A stretch of DNA of 15,832 nt from Deltaproteobacteria bacterium ADurb.Bin026 (GCA_002071245.1 MWEV01000076.1:1-15832), one strand, 5' to 3'. Positions 6,327 to 13,885 are shown, counted from the stretch's first letter. The notes: generated by a model not told the origin, from the letters alone. Made by a program: numbers and translations.

Positions 6327-7382
6327 ATGCGTATACTGATCTTGACACCCACAGCACTTCCATCCTTAACCGGTAATGCAATTACTGCGGAGCGATGGCG
6401 TCGTTCACTCATAAGGCTTGGGCTTGACGTAAAGGTCATAGAGTCACAAAACCAAAATACTCAAAGCCTACATGAGGAGATTAAAGATTTTAAACCAGAT
6501 GTTATTCATGGACACCACGCATTTAAAACCGGGAGGTTGCTCGTTGACAACAATAACAGCCATCCACTCCACGATGTCCCGTTTGTAATATCTTGCGCAG
6601 GCACGGATATAAACAACGATATTGGGTTAAATAAAAAAAAGGATATAATTATTTCTGTATTGAGAGCTGCACGGGGAACAATCACACAGAGTGACGACAT
6701 TGTACTTAAGTTGCAGGGATTGTTAAACGGCTGTTTTGTTCAAACGCATTATATCCCAAAATCACTTATCTGGTTCGGCAACTCTGCATTTGACCTAAGG
6801 GGCGTATGTGGATGCAATCCCTGCGATGTTCTTTTTTTTCTGCCCGCAGGTATTCGTCCTGTAAAAAGAAATCTTGAGTGTTTAAATGCCCTCGCTGAAG
6901 TCCATGAGATAAGGCAGTGCTTGAAAGTAGTTTTTGCAGGCCCCGTACTTGATGCTGAGTACGGTGAACGATTCTTTGAGGCGTTGGAGCATTGCAAGGA
7001 TTTTGCCTGTTGGATTCGAGCAATACCAGCAGAAGCAATGCGTTTTGCATACAGTGGCGCAGATGTTGTGCTTAATACGTCGTCATCAGAAGGTTTTTCT
7101 AATGTACTTCTTGAAGCTATGGCAGCGGGTAGGCCAATTCTTGCATCAGACATTCAGAGCAATCGCATCGCGGTCTTAGGTTACCCAGGGGAGCATCCTT
7201 GTGGATATCTTTTTAAACTTGAAAACCGGGCAGATTTCATCAATCAGGCAATAAAACTCATCGATAATGAACAAACAAGGAAATCACTAGCAGAAAATGG
7301 TTTAAAAAGGTCGAAAGAATGGCCCAAACCTGAAGATGAAGCAAAATTGCTTTACAATGTTTATAAAAATGCGGTTACTTGA
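6327..7382 (+). CDS. GT4-type (GT-B fold) glycosyltransferase
   Basis: A retaining GT-B glycosyltransferase that should move a sugar from a nucleotide-sugar donor to a glycan, lipid or small acceptor at the cytoplasmic face. The 351-residue product starts MRILILTPTALPSLTGNA, the usual first strand and Gly-containing loop, and has DVIHGHHAF (58-66) in the acceptor domain. FLPAGIRPVKRNL (171-183) contains the phosphate-contacting Arg/Lys. SEGFSNVLLEAMAAGRPIL (254-272) contains the EX7E motif (Glu255 and Glu263). A CGCNPC cysteine cluster at 161-166 in the hinge before the second domain is unusual. No membrane helix is seen. It lies 70 bases after the deacetylase gene with its own GAGGG ribosome binding site. 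A paired role with that deacetylase is inferred. Confidence 0.9.
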   Translation: MRILILTPTALPSLTGNAITAERWRRSLIRLGLDVKVIESQNQNTQSLHEEIKDFKPDVIHGHHAFKTGRLLVDNNNSHPLHDVPFVISCAGTDINNDIGLNKKKDIIISVLRAARGTITQSDDIVLKLQGLLNGCFVQTHYIPKSLIWFGNSAFDLRGVCGCNPCDVLFFLPAGIRPVKRNLECLNALAEVHEIRQCLKVVFAGPVLDAEYGERFFEALEHCKDFACWIRAIPAEAMRFAYSGADVVLNTSSSEGFSNVLLEAMAAGRPILASDIQSNRIAVLGYPGEHPCGYLFKLENRADFINQAIKLIDNEQTRKSLAENGLKRSKEWPKPEDEAKLLYNVYKNAVT

Positions 7383-7435
7383 TGTTCGAACCTTCGCTTG
7401 CAAATAGCCTTGGTTGTACTGTAGCGGGAAAAATC

Positions 7436-7456
7436 ATTTAGGATTTAGGATTTAGG
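7436..7456. repeat. ATTTAGG heptamer, three tandem copies
   Basis: Three exact copies of ATTTAGG lie head to tail at 7436-7442, 7443-7449 and 7450-7456, followed by a partial ATT. Such arrays change length by replication slippage. No function is implied. Confidence 0.85.
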
Positions 7457-7637
7457 ATTGAAAACATATAATAAGTAGAGTGAGTAGAGTTCTCCATTTT
7501 GTGGGAGAATGATGGGACACCTTGTCATGGCTCACACTACGGGTACATTCATTTCAAATGCAGTTTTCGGGTGTACAAAAAATTTATAGGAAACAGAATT
7601 TAAACCCTTTTTCTTGAAAGATTCTTGCATACGCGCC

Positions 7638-7697
7638 CATGGTTGTTGACCATGTTGTGATGATATTTTCATCAAATCCCATGAAGTGACACATGGG
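7638..7697. repeat. Three consecutive short hairpins
   Basis: Three perfect six-base inverted repeats follow one another with three-base gaps. CATGGT pairs with ACCATG (7638-7643/7649-7654), TGATGA with TCATCA (7658-7663/7669-7674), and CCCATG with CATGGG (7678-7683/7692-7697). Loops are 5, 5 and 8 bases. CATGGG at 7692-7697 could instead pair with CCCATG at 7636-7641, giving a long outer stem. This could be a structured RNA or a palindromic extragenic element. Confidence 0.55.
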
Positions 7698-7745
7698 TTG
7701 GCTTGCATGTCCAGTGTTTGTATATTTTATTGCTTGAGGGGTTAT

Positions 7746-7785
7746 AGAAAAAGTTCCGACACCCTACTTCGGAAGGCCTTTTTCT
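7746..7785. terminator. Bidirectional rho-independent terminator
   Basis: AGAAAAAG plus TTCCG (7746-7758) pairs with CGGAA (7770-7774) and, after a GGC bulge, CTTTTTCT (7778-7785). The loop is 11 bases. A T-run follows the stem in both directions. It lies 70 bases beyond the pdxJ stop, which it probably terminates from the right, and it can also stop transcripts from the glycosyltransferase side. Confidence 0.75.
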
Positions 7786-7855
7786 GTTTGCGCTGACCCC
7801 CAGCATTTTTATAATATTCCACAGATAAAAACTTGCTGTATATGTCTGTAGCTAC

Positions 7856-8578
7856 CTAATTTTCTTTGATTAGTCTTAGCATATCTCTCACCGCCTGTTC
7901 AAATCCTGTGAACACAGCCCTTGCTATTATACTGTGACCTATACTCAATTCATCGATTTCCGGTATCGCCACAATTTTTCTCACATTATGATAGTGCAAA
8001 CCATGGCCTGCATTTACCCCAAGCCCTAGTTCCTTTCCCTTTCTTGCTGCATCTATTACCTTTTTTAGTTCCTTATCCTGTATTTTTTCATTTAAGGCGT
8101 CGCTGTAGGCACCTGTATGAATTTCAACCATATCTGCGCCGATTTCTTTTGACGCAATAATCTGTTTCTCTACTGGGTCAACAAAAAGACTTACCTTGAT
8201 ACCTTTATTTTTTACAGATTCGACAGCCATCTGTATTTTTTTAGTAAGTCCGACTACATCGAGACCGCCTTCTGTAGTCAACTCCTCTCTCTTTTCCGGA
8301 ACAAGGGTGATCATATCGGGTTTAATATCTCTTGCGATAGCTACCATCTCATCTGTGGCTGCCATTTCGAGGTTTAGCTTTGTCTTCACAACTTCTCTTA
8401 ATATCTTTACATCCCTGTCATTTATGTGACGTCTGTCCTCACGTAAATGAACTATAATTCCTGATGCCCCTGCTGTCTCTGCAATGCTGGCAGCATAAAC
8501 AGGTTCTGGATAATGTGTTCCTCTTGCCTGTCTCAATGTTGCAACATGATCGATATTAACCATGAGTTTTTTCATCAA
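7856..8578 (-). CDS. pdxJ: Pyridoxine 5'-phosphate synthase PdxJ
   Basis: PdxJ closes the ring in DXP-dependent vitamin B6 synthesis, condensing 1-deoxy-D-xylulose 5-phosphate with 3-amino-2-oxopropyl phosphate to pyridoxine 5'-phosphate. The 240-residue protein is the usual length for this TIM barrel. Visible family motifs are VNIDHVATLRQARGT (7-21), GIIVHLREDRRHI (40-52), LVPEKREELTTEGGLD (92-107), VEIHTGAYSDA, LGVNAGHGLHYHNV and ELSIGHSIIARAVFTG. The start overlaps the cdaR stop by four bases (ATGA); a second ATG follows at once and could be used instead. It is the last gene of the minus-strand operon, with the terminator about 70 bases downstream. Its place beside c-di-AMP genes probably reflects shared transcription. 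Confidence 0.97.
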   Translation of the reverse strand: MMKKLMVNIDHVATLRQARGTHYPEPVYAASIAETAGASGIIVHLREDRRHINDRDVKILREVVKTKLNLEMAATDEMVAIARDIKPDMITLVPEKREELTTEGGLDVVGLTKKIQMAVESVKNKGIKVSLFVDPVEKQIIASKEIGADMVEIHTGAYSDALNEKIQDKELKKVIDAARKGKELGLGVNAGHGLHYHNVRKIVAIPEIDELSIGHSIIARAVFTGFEQAVRDMLRLIKEN

Positions 8579-9219
8579 TACCTCCTTAATACAACCTTAA
8601 TAATGTCCGGTTTTAACCTTTTTATATGCATATCCTTTATATCCAGAGGAATTTCAACAGTCTCCTCATCCGAAAAGAAATTACCTTCAATCGGAAACGT
8701 CTCTATTGTGTCGATTTTTTCCAGTGAATTTTTTGTCCCTTCTGCATAAACATACTGAGGAAACCATACCTTTATCTTATAGATATCTTTCCATTTGTCG
8801 TCTAATCTAACAATGGTTTTGAGTCTTTTTTCAATCACCCTGTCGAGTTCAACGGTTACAAAGTCTGGCTTTAAGGTGTCAAGTCTTAAGCCTTTTGGCA
8901 TCTGGACATCGTTTCCTCGCAGCGTGAAGACATGAAGCCCCTCTTTCGCATCGCCCAGATTTAATCTAAGCTTTATATCACGGGTACGGATGCCCTTCAA
9001 TATCGATACAGGCCCATAGACCGTAATGATGACCTCATCATTATCAACCCTTTTAATGATAAATTCTTTTCCAAGTTTATCAAAATCTATCTTTACAGAA
9101 AAACTCATCCTTGTTTCGCCAATATGTGAAACAGCAAACCAGAGCATAGCTGCAAGAACAAGTGAAAGTATCTTTAGCTTGAAATCCTTGAATACATATC
9201 TTTTTAGCAAACTTGACAA
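8575..9219 (-). CDS. cdaR: YbbR-domain protein CdaR, partner of diadenylate cyclase
   Basis: CdaR/YbbR proteins are anchored by one N-terminal helix, with YbbR repeats outside the membrane, and in Firmicutes modulate the cyclase CdaA. The 214-residue product has a membrane helix at about 15-31 (LKILSLVLAAMLWFAVSHIG) followed by two beta-rich YbbR-like units at roughly 38-127 and 130-212. Firmicute homologues usually have more repeats, so this is a short form. The start is a TTG preceded by AAGAAGG; no in-frame ATG lies between the upstream in-frame TAA and the helix. cdaA ends 59 bases upstream and pdxJ overlaps its end, supporting co-transcription. The regulatory role is inferred from this pairing. 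Confidence 0.85.
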   Translation of the reverse strand: MSSLLKRYVFKDFKLKILSLVLAAMLWFAVSHIGETRMSFSVKIDFDKLGKEFIIKRVDNDEVIITVYGPVSILKGIRTRDIKLRLNLGDAKEGLHVFTLRGNDVQMPKGLRLDTLKPDFVTVELDRVIEKRLKTIVRLDDKWKDIYKIKVWFPQYVYAEGTKNSLEKIDTIETFPIEGNFFSDEETVEIPLDIKDMHIKRLKPDIIKVVLRRY

Positions 9220-9278
9220 GCCTTCTTATTTTCCTTTCATCCTCAGCATATCTACTGCAAAAATCCCTGTCTTTTTTC

Positions 9279-10019
9279 TCATCCCAACCGTTCCTTTAAA
9301 ACCCTCTTCAAATCATCTCCACTCACGTTTGTAACTATGTCTCCGCCATAGGCATAAGATAACTTGCCGCTCTCTTCCGAAACCACAAATACGAGCGCAT
9401 CTGTAACCTCTGTAATACCTATAGCCGCTCTGTGTCTTGTACCAAAACGTTTGTCGATATCACCCTTAAGTGCTAATGGAAGGATGCAGCCCGATGCCCT
9501 TATTCTGCCTTCTCTTATTATCATCGCACCATCATGCAAGGGAGACTTGGACTGAAAGATGCTGATTATTAACTCTGCATTTACCTCAGCATCAAGCATT
9601 ATGCCTACCTCCATAAACTCTTCAAGGCCTATTTTCCTCTCTATGACTATCAGCGCACCATTCTTTTTTTGTCCCATTGCAACACAGGCATTACAGAGTT
9701 CATCGTAGAACAATGTTTCCTTGACATAGCTCATCTGCTTAAAAAACGGGCTTCTGCCTATGGCAAGGAGAATCCTTCTTATATCGCTCTGGAATATAAC
9801 TACTATTATAAGGACGATGGAACCAACAAAATTGTTAAGAATCCATCCAATGGTAAACAGTTCAAATTTTTTAGAAAAATAAAATATAAAAAATACTATG
9901 ATGAAACCGATGATAATCTGGACCGCTCTGGTTCCTTTTATTAACAAAAATGTCCTGTATATAATAAAGGCAACAAGCAAAACATCTATTACATCTTGCC
10001 ATCTTAGTAAATGGATCAT
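9279..10019 (-). CDS. cdaA: Diadenylate cyclase CdaA (DacA)
   Basis: CdaA makes cyclic di-AMP from two ATP at the inner membrane. The 246-residue product has three N-terminal membrane helices (about 10-26, 32-48 and 58-77). The DisA_N catalytic domain follows, with GALIVIER (121-128), SKSPLHDGAMII (157-168) carrying the DGA motif at 163-165, and RFGTRHRAAIG (191-201) carrying RHR at 195-197. All key motifs are intact. A longer frame opens at TTG 10034, but the ATG at 10019 gives the usual start (IHLLRWQDVIDVLL) and is preceded by a weak CGGGA. It sits between folP (114-base gap) and cdaR (59-base gap). c-di-AMP typically controls potassium and osmotic balance. Confidence 0.95.
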   Translation of the reverse strand: MIHLLRWQDVIDVLLVAFIIYRTFLLIKGTRAVQIIIGFIIVFFIFYFSKKFELFTIGWILNNFVGSIVLIIVVIFQSDIRRILLAIGRSPFFKQMSYVKETLFYDELCNACVAMGQKKNGALIVIERKIGLEEFMEVGIMLDAEVNAELIISIFQSKSPLHDGAMIIREGRIRASGCILPLALKGDIDKRFGTRHRAAIGITEVTDALVFVVSEESGKLSYAYGGDIVTNVSGDDLKRVLKERLG

Positions 10020-10133
10020 ATTTCCCGCTTTCAATTATTGAACACAGAATATCGGATGCATGGCATTTATATTCCGTGTGTCACAGGTATATTTTCAGAC
10101 ATCAAAAACAATGCATAAAGCGCTCGGCGTCAT

Positions 10134-10982
10134 TTAATTATCCGATATTTGCTGTTTCCAGGATTCAGCCTTCATTATTGCATCAACGATCTGTATGGTT
10201 TTTTTTGCACTCTTTACATCGTGAACCCTGACAATATCTGCACCATTCCATACAGATATGGCAATGCTTGCAAGCGTCTCTTCTTTTCTTTCTTCCAGAG
10301 GTGCATTGGTCACATGCCCAATAAAAGATTTCATCGAAGTACCAATCATAATGGGCATATCAAATTCCTTGAATGTCTTCAGATGTTTTATTATTTCGAG
10401 ATTATCTGAGACCCTTTTCCCAAAACCGATACCAGGATCAAGAATAATGCGGTCCTTTTCTATCCCATGCCTATCGGCAAAAGCGATACGCTCCTTGAAA
10501 AATTCTGTTATTTCAGAGATTACATTTTCATAAAAGGGGTTGTTCTGCATGTTTTTCGGTGTTCCTTTTGTATGCATGATAACTGCCTGTACTCCGGCTT
10601 TACTAACAGTATCAACCATATACTCATCAAAAGTGAAACCGCTAATGTCGTTTACTATATCTGCCCCAACCTTGCAGGCCTCTTTGGCGACTTTTGCCTT
10701 ACTTGTATCGATCGAAATCGGTATATAGGATTTGCTACGTATGCCCTCTATGACGGGTATAACCCTTTCCAACTCCACTTCTACCGAAACAGGCTCAGAG
10801 AATGGTCTTGTTGATTCACCACCTACATCTATAATGTTTGCACCATCATCGACCATTAAAAGTGCATGTTTTACGGCTTCTTCAATTGTATTGTGTTTCC
10901 CGCCGTCAAAAAAGGAATCGGGCGTGACATTCAGGATACCCATGATAAGCGGTCTATTGCAGCGCGCTATCACCCGCTTCAT
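10134..10982 (-). CDS. folP: Dihydropteroate synthase FolP
   Basis: FolP joins dihydropterin pyrophosphate to p-aminobenzoate in folate synthesis and is the sulfonamide target. The 282-residue protein shows GILNVTPDSFFDGG (15-28), GGESTRP (54-60), IDTSK (91-95), NDISGF (111-116), MHTKGTPKNMQ (136-146), LDPGIGFGK (181-189) and RVHD (252-255). In the loop that normally reads SRKSFIG it has SMKSFIG (216-222), so the Arg before the catalytic Lys218 is Met217. The ATG overlaps the 3' end of ftsH by 29 bases and has a GGGGA ribosome binding site inside ftsH, so the two are co-expressed. Except for the Arg-to-Met change it looks fully functional. Confidence 0.96.
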   Translation of the reverse strand: MKRVIARCNRPLIMGILNVTPDSFFDGGKHNTIEEAVKHALLMVDDGANIIDVGGESTRPFSEPVSVEVELERVIPVIEGIRSKSYIPISIDTSKAKVAKEACKVGADIVNDISGFTFDEYMVDTVSKAGVQAVIMHTKGTPKNMQNNPFYENVISEITEFFKERIAFADRHGIEKDRIILDPGIGFGKRVSDNLEIIKHLKTFKEFDMPIMIGTSMKSFIGHVTNAPLEERKEETLASIAISVWNGADIVRVHDVKSAKKTIQIVDAIMKAESWKQQISDN

Positions 10983-12804
10983 TATTGATTTCCCCTATTA
11001 TTTTGTCGATTTCAAGGCCATCGAGGGACTCTTTCTCGAGAAGCGCATTTGCCAGAGCATGCAATGTATCCATGTTATTAACAATAATACCCTTAGCCCT
11101 ATTATAACAATCTGTGATAATTTTTCTTAATTCTTGATCAATCTCTTGTGCGGTATCTTCACTGAAATCTCTATTTCTTCCAATTTCTCTTCCAAGAAAA
11201 ATATGTTCCTCATTTTTTCCATAGTTCAGTGGTCCCAGTTTTTCACTCATACCCCATTCGCATACCATCTTTCTGACAATTGCCGTAGCCCTTTCAATAT
11301 CATTCCCGGCCCCTGTGGTCATGTGGTTCAACACGAGTTCCTCTGCCACCCTTCCACCAAGTAGAATGGTAATGTTATCGAGTAGATATTCCTTTGAGTA
11401 GGTGTGTCTTTCGTCAATGGGGAGCTGCTGTGTTATACCGAGCGCCCTCCCACGCGGGATTATTGTGACCTTGTGTATGGGGTCTGCATTTGGTAACATC
11501 TTGGCAACAAGTGTATGGCCCGCCTCATGGTAAGCTGCATTTTTTCTCTCCTGCACGGGTATTATCATACTGCGGCGTTCAACGCCCATTAGAACCTTGT
11601 CCTTGGCATGCTCGAAGTCATCCATTTCGATCTCTTTTTTTCCACGTCTCGCTGCCATAAGGGCAGCCTCGTTAACAAGATTCGCCAGGTCTGCGCCTGA
11701 GAAACCAGGCGTGCCCCTTGCTATAATCGAAAGATCTACATTTTTAGCAAGAACTGTCTTACGTGTATGAATCCCTAAAATCAATTCACGACCTTTTACA
11801 TCGGGTGTAGAAACAACTATCTGCCTGTCAAATCTGCCAGGCCTCAACAAAGCCGGATCAAGCACGTCGGGTCTGTTCGTTGCTGACATCACAATAACAC
11901 CTTCATTGGACTCAAAGCCATCCATCTCAACAAGAAGCTGATTTAAGGTCTGTTCACGCTCGTCATGCCCTCCACCCAAACCGGCACCCCTATGTCTACC
12001 AACGGCATCTATCTCGTCGATAAATATTATACATGGGGCACTCTTTTTGCCCTGGTTGAACAGATCCCTGACGCGAGATGCGCCAACGCCTACAAACATC
12101 TCGACAAAATCTGAACCGCTTATACTAAAAAATGGCACATTCGCTTCCCCGGCTATTGCCCTTGCAAGTAAGGTTTTTCCTGTCCCAGGTGGCCCTACAA
12201 GAAGCACCCCTTTGGGAATTCTACCACCGAGTTTTGTAAACTTTTTCGGATCAACAAGGAACTCTATAACCTCTTCCAGTTCCTCTTTGGCCTCCTCGAC
12301 ACCTGCAACATCTTGAAATGTAACCTTGTTATCCTTATTCGTGAACAACCTTGCCTTGCTTTTACCAAATGCCATAGCCTTTCCACCACCTGACTGCATC
12401 TGTCTCATGAAAAATATCCATACTGCAATCAAAAGGAGCATAGGAAACCATGAAATAAAAATATTCTGCCACATTCCAGAATCCTCTTCCGGCTTTGCAT
12501 TAATCCTTATGCCATGCTCTCTTAGCATTTTCACAAGTTCAGGGTCATCAGCGGCATAACTTTTAAACTCTTTACCGTTTTTATATGTTCCGATAATGTT
12601 TTTGCCTTGAATCGTTACAGAGATGATGTTGTTAGACTGAACTGCCTCGATAAAATCGCTAAAAATGACCATATCATAAGCCTTTTTTGGCTTGTAGTAT
12701 ATGTTAAATATAAAAAGACCGAAAAGTACTATGAATAGCCAGATAAAAAGGTTCCTGTTCAAGGGGTTCGTGTTCGGATTTTTCACAACATATCTTTTTA
12801 ACAT
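10954..12804 (-). CDS. ftsH: ATP-dependent zinc metalloprotease FtsH
   Basis: FtsH is a hexameric inner-membrane AAA+ protease that degrades misfolded membrane proteins and some regulators. The 616-residue product has transmembrane helices at about 19-36 and 117-133 flanking a short periplasmic domain. The AAA module follows with Walker A GPPGTGKT (204-211), pore loop MFVG (236-239), Walker B IIFIDEID (259-266) and the second region of homology ATNRPDVLDPALLRPGRFDR (308-327). The zinc site is HEAGH (426-430), with Asp502 in GNDIERAT as the likely third ligand. It has the normal family length but a short C-terminal tail. A ribosome binding site (AAAGGGG) precedes the ATG. It heads the minus-strand operon, divergent from rplM by 242 bases. 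Confidence 0.98.
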   Translation of the reverse strand: MLKRYVVKNPNTNPLNRNLFIWLFIVLFGLFIFNIYYKPKKAYDMVIFSDFIEAVQSNNIISVTIQGKNIIGTYKNGKEFKSYAADDPELVKMLREHGIRINAKPEEDSGMWQNIFISWFPMLLLIAVWIFFMRQMQSGGGKAMAFGKSKARLFTNKDNKVTFQDVAGVEEAKEELEEVIEFLVDPKKFTKLGGRIPKGVLLVGPPGTGKTLLARAIAGEANVPFFSISGSDFVEMFVGVGASRVRDLFNQGKKSAPCIIFIDEIDAVGRHRGAGLGGGHDEREQTLNQLLVEMDGFESNEGVIVMSATNRPDVLDPALLRPGRFDRQIVVSTPDVKGRELILGIHTRKTVLAKNVDLSIIARGTPGFSGADLANLVNEAALMAARRGKKEIEMDDFEHAKDKVLMGVERRSMIIPVQERKNAAYHEAGHTLVAKMLPNADPIHKVTIIPRGRALGITQQLPIDERHTYSKEYLLDNITILLGGRVAEELVLNHMTTGAGNDIERATAIVRKMVCEWGMSEKLGPLNYGKNEEHIFLGREIGRNRDFSEDTAQEIDQELRKIITDCYNRAKGIIVNNMDTLHALANALLEKESLDGLEIDKIIGEINNEAGDSALQ

Positions 12805-12987
12805 AAAACCCCTTTGTTATCAATGATTAAAGTTGATACCACAAGATGCGGTCATTTAAGACTAACGGGATTAACGCCATGCATTTTGTTTTAGCGAAAT
12901 CATAACATAAAATTTTCCTTGAGGTTTTTTAATCCATTCAAAAAACACCACTCTATGGGCTCAAGTAGAAATAAAGGAAAGTTTTGC

Positions 12988-13016
12988 TTGACTTAGACAC
13001 GTAAAATGTATTAATT
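12988..13016 (+). promoter_or_regulatory. Predicted promoter for rplM-rpsI
   Basis: TTGACT (12988-12993) and TTAATT (13011-13016) are spaced by 17 bases. TATTAA at 13009-13014 is an alternative -10. The transcript would start near 13023, with an AGGGTGA ribosome binding site ahead of the ATG at 13047. The rest of the 242-base divergent region shows no clear structured leader. Confidence 0.5.
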
Positions 13017-13046
13017 TAAGCAAATTTTTGACAGGGTGAAGCTTTT

Positions 13047-13493
13047 ATGAAAACATATTTTCCTAAAGAAGGCGAAATAACCAAAAATTGGTACCTGGTA
13101 AATGCCGAAGGGGTTGTTCTTGGAAGGCTGGCAGCGCAGGTAGCCGCGATACTTAGGGGCAAAACCAAACCAACATATACGCCACATGCCGATACAGGTG
13201 ATTTCATCATCGTTGTTAACGCAGAAAAGGTTAAACTTACCGGTAACAAATTAAATGATAAGTCTTACGAAAGACACAGTGGTTACCCAGGCGGTCTGAA
13301 GGTGGTTAACGCAAAAACCATGCTTCAAAAAAAACCGGAAGACGTTATAACAATTGCGGTAAAAGGTATGCTTCCTAAGAATATACTTGGGAGACAATTG
13401 CTTAAAAAATTAAAGGTTTATAAGGGGAGCAACCATCCCCATAAAGCTCAAATGCCAAAGGAATTAGATATAAAGGAGGTACAAGGTGCCTGA
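13047..13493 (+). CDS. rplM: 50S ribosomal protein L13
   Basis: L13 is an early-assembling protein of the large subunit that binds 23S rRNA. The 148-residue product has the family's WYLVNAEGVVLGRLAAQVA (residues 15-33), YTPHADTGDFIIVVNAEKV (44-62), the RHSGYPGG segment, the AVKGMLPKNILGRQ segment and a C-terminal LKVYKGSNHPHKAQ. Length is typical. It begins the plus-strand ribosomal pair and overlaps rpsI by eight bases; the rpsI ribosome binding site (AAGGAGG) lies inside its last codons, so translation is coupled. The gene order rplM-rpsI is nearly universal in bacteria. Confidence 0.98.
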   Translation: MKTYFPKEGEITKNWYLVNAEGVVLGRLAAQVAAILRGKTKPTYTPHADTGDFIIVVNAEKVKLTGNKLNDKSYERHSGYPGGLKVVNAKTMLQKKPEDVITIAVKGMLPKNILGRQLLKKLKVYKGSNHPHKAQMPKELDIKEVQGA

Positions 13494-13878
13494 AAAGAGG
13501 TACTACGCTACCGGTAAAAGAAAGACTGCAGTAGCAAGGGTGTGGATAAAACAAGGTGAAGGAAACTTTCTGATCAACGGCAGGGCTCTCAATGACTATT
13601 TTCCTGTTGAAGAGTTAAAAATAATGGTTAATAAACCGTTGTTGCTGACTGACAATGCAGGAAAATTCGATGTAGTTGCAGCCATCTATGGTGGTGGAAT
13701 TCCGGCTCAGGCTTGGGCATTGGCTCATGGCATAGCAAAAGCACTTCTTGAATTCAATGCAGGGCTGAGAACGACTCTAAAAAAGCAGGGATTAATCACA
13801 AGGGACCCGAGGGCAAAAGAGAGGAAGAAATACGGCAAAAAGGCTGCAAGGGCCAGCTTCCAGTTCTCAAAGAGATAA
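13486..13878 (+). CDS. rpsI: 30S ribosomal protein S9
   Basis: S9 sits in the head of the small subunit, and its C-terminal tail reaches the P-site tRNA. The 130-residue product shows YYATGKRKTAVARVWIK (6-22), a GGGIPAQAWALAHGIAKALL-type segment and the signature LITRDPRAKERKKYGKKAAR, ending FQFSKR; the terminal Lys-Arg is the conserved tRNA contact. It starts with GTG at 13486, eight bases before the rplM stop, preceded by AAGGAGG at a good distance. argC starts seven bases after its stop. Confidence 0.98.
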   Translation: MPEKRYYATGKRKTAVARVWIKQGEGNFLINGRALNDYFPVEELKIMVNKPLLLTDNAGKFDVVAAIYGGGIPAQAWALAHGIAKALLEFNAGLRTTLKKQGLITRDPRAKERKKYGKKAARASFQFSKR

Positions 13879-13885
13879 TCCTTCT

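Larger units (their letters stand above)
7383..7745. other. Gene-poor spacer with repeats and hairpins
   Basis: Between the glycosyltransferase gene and the terminator there is no convincing gene. The stretch holds three tandem ATTTAGG heptamers (7436-7456), a direct repeat of AGTAGAGT (7474-7481 and 7483-7490), a run of three hairpins (7638-7697) and a doubtful 58-codon minus-strand ORF (7532-7708). The rest shows no recognisable signal. It may be a decayed insertion or a non-coding RNA region. Confidence 0.6.

Noticed and set aside
6766..7153. Overlapping minus-strand ORFs within the glycosyltransferase gene
   Set aside because: The plus-strand frame carries the complete GT4 motifs; the antisense frames show none.
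7436..7490. A CRISPR-like array
   Set aside because: Repeats are only seven or eight bases and directly adjoining, with no spacers or cas genes.
9669..9944. A plus-strand ORF of 91 codons inside cdaA, and other long ORFs antisense to folP and ftsH
   Set aside because: They are shadows of strongly conserved minus-strand genes and lack ribosome binding sites or family motifs.
10020..10034. TTG at 10034 as the cdaA start
   Set aside because: It adds five residues not expected in the family and has no ribosome binding site; ATG 10019 fits the usual N-terminus.
12899..12904. TATGAT on the minus strand as an ftsH promoter
   Set aside because: No acceptable -35 at a normal distance, so the ftsH promoter is left unassigned.
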